NCBI RefSeq assembly: GCF_000388065.1
Contig: NW_009242972.1
Coordinates: 2,273,733-2,310,570, forward strand
From: Fonticula alba
Lineage: Eukaryota; Opisthokonta; Rotosphaerida; Fonticulaceae
Direction of reading: 5' to 3'
DNA: 36,838 nucleotides
This document shows, in pieces, positions 35,101-36,838 of this stretch (the first letter of the stretch is position 1; the number at the start of each line of letters is the position of its first letter). Both the position numbers and the translations under genes were made by a program. The notes beneath the pieces are model-generated. The model worked only from the letters and a program-made list of their open reading frames with translations. It was not told the DNA's origin and made no database searches.

Positions 35101-35581
35101 GCGTTTGCCTCGGGCCTGCTCCGCTGTGCCGGCCTCCCTGCCCGGCCCCCTCTCGCGGCCGCCCTGCCCAACCGCTAATCCCCCTGACCCCCCCCCACAC
35201 ACACAGCACACCTTCAAGTACATCAGGCAGATCACGTCGCCCTTCCGCGCGGCCCGGGCTGCCGCCCTGTCCGGGCAGCTGAAGGACGCCTATGCCCGCG
35301 CCACCAACCTCTTCAAGACCTACTCGTCCAGCCTGACGACCATGCCGGCCGACGGCCGGGCGCCGCAACCGGCCCAGCACCAGCCCGACGCCACCGGGTC
35401 CCTGGAGGCCGCCATGCTGTCGTACAGCGCGGCCGATGCCACCCCCAGTCCCGGGGCCGAGGACGCCGACGACGAGCATTCCCTCAAGTCCCTGCTCCGG
35501 CTGATCTTGGCCGAGGCCGAGCTCGCCAACAACACCAAGCACGCATCCATGACCCGAACCCTCCTGGAACGCCTCGGGTAG
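16824..35581 (+). CDS. ZFYVE26: Spastizin (ZFYVE26/FYVE-CENT) homologue, 22 exons
   Basis: In animals spastizin binds PI3P, spatacsin and AP-5 and acts in lysosome reformation and cytokinesis. Exons: 16824-17753, 18015-19127, 19333-20411, 20571-20775, 20947-22128, 22268-23186, 23719-24170, 24327-24558, 24739-24885, 25006-25214, 25348-26779, 26949-28171, 28328-28546, 28771-29682, 29851-31718, 31930-32165, 32418-32721, 32890-33539, 33748-34202, 34337-34532, 34629-35098, 35207-35581. Sum 14,808 nt, 4,935 residues, phases all consistent. The FYVE finger spans about 2603-2662, split by intron 11: WQND, CQGC, RRRHHCRAC, FCDQC and QRVCNAC give all eight cysteines and the basic PI3P motif. Spastizin-like blocks: NLISASLRAGHLDLALWIL upstream; downstream DTIILTMRQLLFQAK, EWGERDARAGRVSLARSRF, LRQRLALFVASRDYLAASIT, and a C-terminal helical repeat with PFRAARAAALSGQLKDAY. 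The human protein is 2,539 residues with FYVE at about 71% of its length; here FYVE is at 53%, and Ala/Gly/Ser/Pro inserts swell most exons. The least certain boundaries are the acceptors at 23719 and 32418 (both GAAG). Confidence 0.9.
17841..17890 (+). repeat. CT then ACACAAAA repeat in spastizin intron 1
   Basis: A (CT)n run passes into CACACA and three copies of a CACAAAAA-type unit. A C20 run follows at 17960-17979, shortly before the acceptor at 18014. All lie in intron 1 (17754-18014). Confidence 0.7.
20499..20524 (+). repeat. (CT)n polypyrimidine microsatellite in spastizin intron 3
   Basis: About 13 CT units in intron 3 (20412-20570), followed by a C run. It lies 45-70 bases before the acceptor. 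Confidence 0.75.
23341..23686 (+). repeat. Three long C runs in spastizin intron 6
   Basis: Intron 6 (23187-23718) carries C runs at about 23341-23359, 23600-23611 and 23669-23686, with none of comparable length in G. It is the longest intron of this gene. Short frames inside it have no family signal. Confidence 0.7.
24236..24275 (+). repeat. (CT)n microsatellite in spastizin intron 7
   Basis: About 20 CT units in intron 7 (24171-24326), preceded by a C run and a branch-point-like TTAAC near 24221. It ends about 50 bases before the acceptor. Confidence 0.8.
26099..26154 (+). repeat. Coding GCC/ACC run giving polyalanine then polythreonine
   Basis: Within exon 11 of the spastizin-like gene a GCC run changes to an ACC run in the same phase. 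It encodes about a dozen alanines followed by six threonines, about 190 residues before the FYVE finger. No stop is created in this frame. It is probably a tolerated slippage product in a linker. Confidence 0.85.
29707..29720 (+). repeat. T14 run in spastizin intron 14
   Basis: The only long T run in the gene, 24 bases after the donor of intron 14 (29683-29850), where most other introns carry C or CT. The intron closes with a CA-rich acceptor, GCACACGCAG. Confidence 0.75.
34590..34628 (+). repeat. CACG repeat forming a 3' splice site in spastizin intron 20
   Basis: A run of CACGCG/CACACG units leads straight into the acceptor GCGCACAG of intron 20 (34533-34628). It has few consecutive pyrimidines. 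Confidence 0.65.
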
Positions 35582-36838
35582 TAACCGCCCCGGGCCGCTT
35601 GTGTGTCGCCCTGTCCCGCGCCACCCGGCCGGGTCTGCCGCCCGGCGCCACGCGCACCCCCTTGGCCCGGGCTCTTCGCGCGCGCGCGCGTGCGCGCGCG
35701 CCATGCACCGCGAGGCCGAGACCGGCCGTGAGCACAATAGACAATCATACCGTATGTGTGCCCCGCGCACGCGCCTTCTTTGCCCCCCTCCCCTTCTACG
35801 AGGGGCCAACGGGAGGCGGCGCACCGACGGCGGAGTGCCCACGCTCTCACGGCCATGGCTAGCCGCTAACTGGCCGGTTGCTCCGCGCGATGTCGGGCGT
35901 ATGGTTGTTCTGGAGTGCCAATGACTGTTCTGATGCTCGAATCTAACGGTCGCAGGCCGCGAATCTGGTCGGCCCCAGATCGGGGTTGTTCTGGGGAATC
36001 CGCCCGCGGTTTAGATCCACCCCAGGGCCGTCAGGGCGTACCGGTACAAATGCTAAGCGCCCTCCCGGGGCCACCAGACCAGGATCCGTCGGAGAAGCTC
36101 TGGGCCTGGGGGCGCGCGCGCGCGCGCGCGCGGGGGGCGGGGGACGAGGGGGTCTGTGGGCGTTCGTCCGCCGGTGCGCGTGAGGGTGAACTTTTCCGAG
36201 CGGGGACATTATTGTCGAGCCTGATGCTCGCCGGGTCTGAGCGAGGGTGTGCGCGCGCGCGCGCGCACGCCCGTCCGCCGGTCACGCAGAGAATGGGCCT
36301 GGGGCATCTCGGGTCTTGGGGGGGTGGGACGGGCAGGCTTCGACCCCTCGCCCTCCCGCGCGCCCGTGCTGGTGGGCCAACACCCGCGGTCGGGTGGGGT
36401 CGGTGGCAGAGGCTGATCGGGCGAGCCGATCTGCCCGTTTCAGGGGGCTGGTCGGAGATCGCCCGTTGGCCTCCGCATGCCCGGCCTTCGCCGGAGGGGG
36501 GCTTGGCGCGGAAGCCCCCCCCTCTGGCCGGGAAGAGGGCGCTGCGACGGCACGCAATGGGGGGGGGGGGGGGGGGAAGGAGGCGGGGAACGCCTTCTCC
36601 TCCGGCCGTTGCACGGGCGTGCGCCGGGGCTCGCCTGGCCGATCGGAGCCGGCGACGCCAGGCCCAGCCGCGCGATCTCCCGGCGCAATGACACGCCTGA
36701 AAAGGTGCCCAACCCCCGGGGGCAGCCTCCCGCCGGGAGGAGGACCATCTCCACTCCACCTCTCGCCGCCTCGCCGCACAGCCGTCCCCATCGCTCCCGC
36801 TGCCCTTCCACCGCCACTCGCGTCCACGCCTCCCCCCC
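35582..36838. other. 3' flank of the spastizin-like gene, no gene recognised
   Basis: The region starts with the 3' untranslated part of the spastizin-like gene. It then holds three alternating GC tracts (about 35679-35702, 36113-36132, 36248-36268) and a patch of ordinary complexity with stem-loops (35903-36063). A G16-18 run lies near 36558-36576, and the last 100 bases are pyrimidine-rich and resemble the leader at the window's left edge, so another + strand gene may begin just beyond. Open frames on both strands here have no family signal. Confidence 0.45.
35903..36063 (+). other. Direct repeat and stem-loops in intergenic DNA
   Basis: GGTTGTTCTGG occurs at 35903-35913 and again at 35984-35994, with a related CTGTTCTG between them near 35925. 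The second copy overlaps a perfect inverted repeat, CCCCAGA (35973-35979) with TCTGGGG (35990-35996). Further on, GTACCGGTAC (36038-36047) is a perfect 10-bp palindrome inside a GGGCG/CGCCC stem at about 36034-36062. No known RNA family or binding-site family was recognised. Confidence 0.3.

Noticed and set aside
36282-36827. 181-codon - strand frame at the right edge
   Set aside because: Low-complexity, crosses a long G run and has no homology signal; more likely flanking DNA of a gene beyond the window.
1-36838. CRISPR array, insertion sequence or prokaryotic operon
   Set aside because: The genes are spliced and eukaryotic. The tandem repeats have no spacers, and no transposase or terminal inverted repeats were seen.

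Overview
This is a eukaryotic, very GC-rich, intron-rich nuclear contig. The evidence is spliced genes with GT-AG introns, pyrimidine- and poly-C-rich introns, many microsatellites, an assembly gap of N at 10748-11126, and eukaryote-only protein families. The style (extreme GC, poly-C introns, low-complexity inserts, an opisthokont-like gene set) fits a unicellular opisthokont or amoeba such as the nucleariid Fonticula. The species is inference only; nothing in the window proves it.

Five protein-coding genes can be read. From left to right: (1) an intronless PET100-like cytochrome c oxidase assembly factor, + strand, 231-602. (2) A seven-exon geranylgeranyl diphosphate synthase, - strand, 1120-3357. 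(3) A five-exon ALIX/Bro1 homologue, - strand, 4371-10721, with an enormous PYG-repeat tail and its 5' flank lost in the N gap. (4) A six-exon protein joining an ArfGAP domain to a PX domain, - strand, 12216-14573. (5) A 22-exon spastizin/ZFYVE26 homologue with a central FYVE finger, + strand, 16824-35581, predicted at 4,935 residues. I built the exon models by hand from homology, reading frame and GT/AG sites. In all four spliced genes the summed exon length is an exact multiple of three and every junction keeps phase.

The last three genes all belong to endosomal/lysosomal membrane biology: ESCRT-associated ALIX, an Arf-regulating phosphoinositide binder, and a PI3P-binding FYVE protein that works with spatacsin and AP-5 in animals. 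The ArfGAP-PX gene and the spastizin gene diverge from one 2.25-kb intergenic region. PET100 (mitochondrial complex IV) and the prenyl synthase converge on a short 3' region and have no obvious link to the others.

The most striking general feature is the splice donor. In the 36 introns modelled, 30 donors fit GTNCGY (22 are GTGCGT or GTGCGC) and none has the usual A at +4. Acceptors are often built from CA repeats or minisatellites. Introns carry long C runs that lie mostly, not always, on the sense strand. Other stretches without a gene hold simple repeats, alternating GC tracts and a few stem-loop-forming segments.
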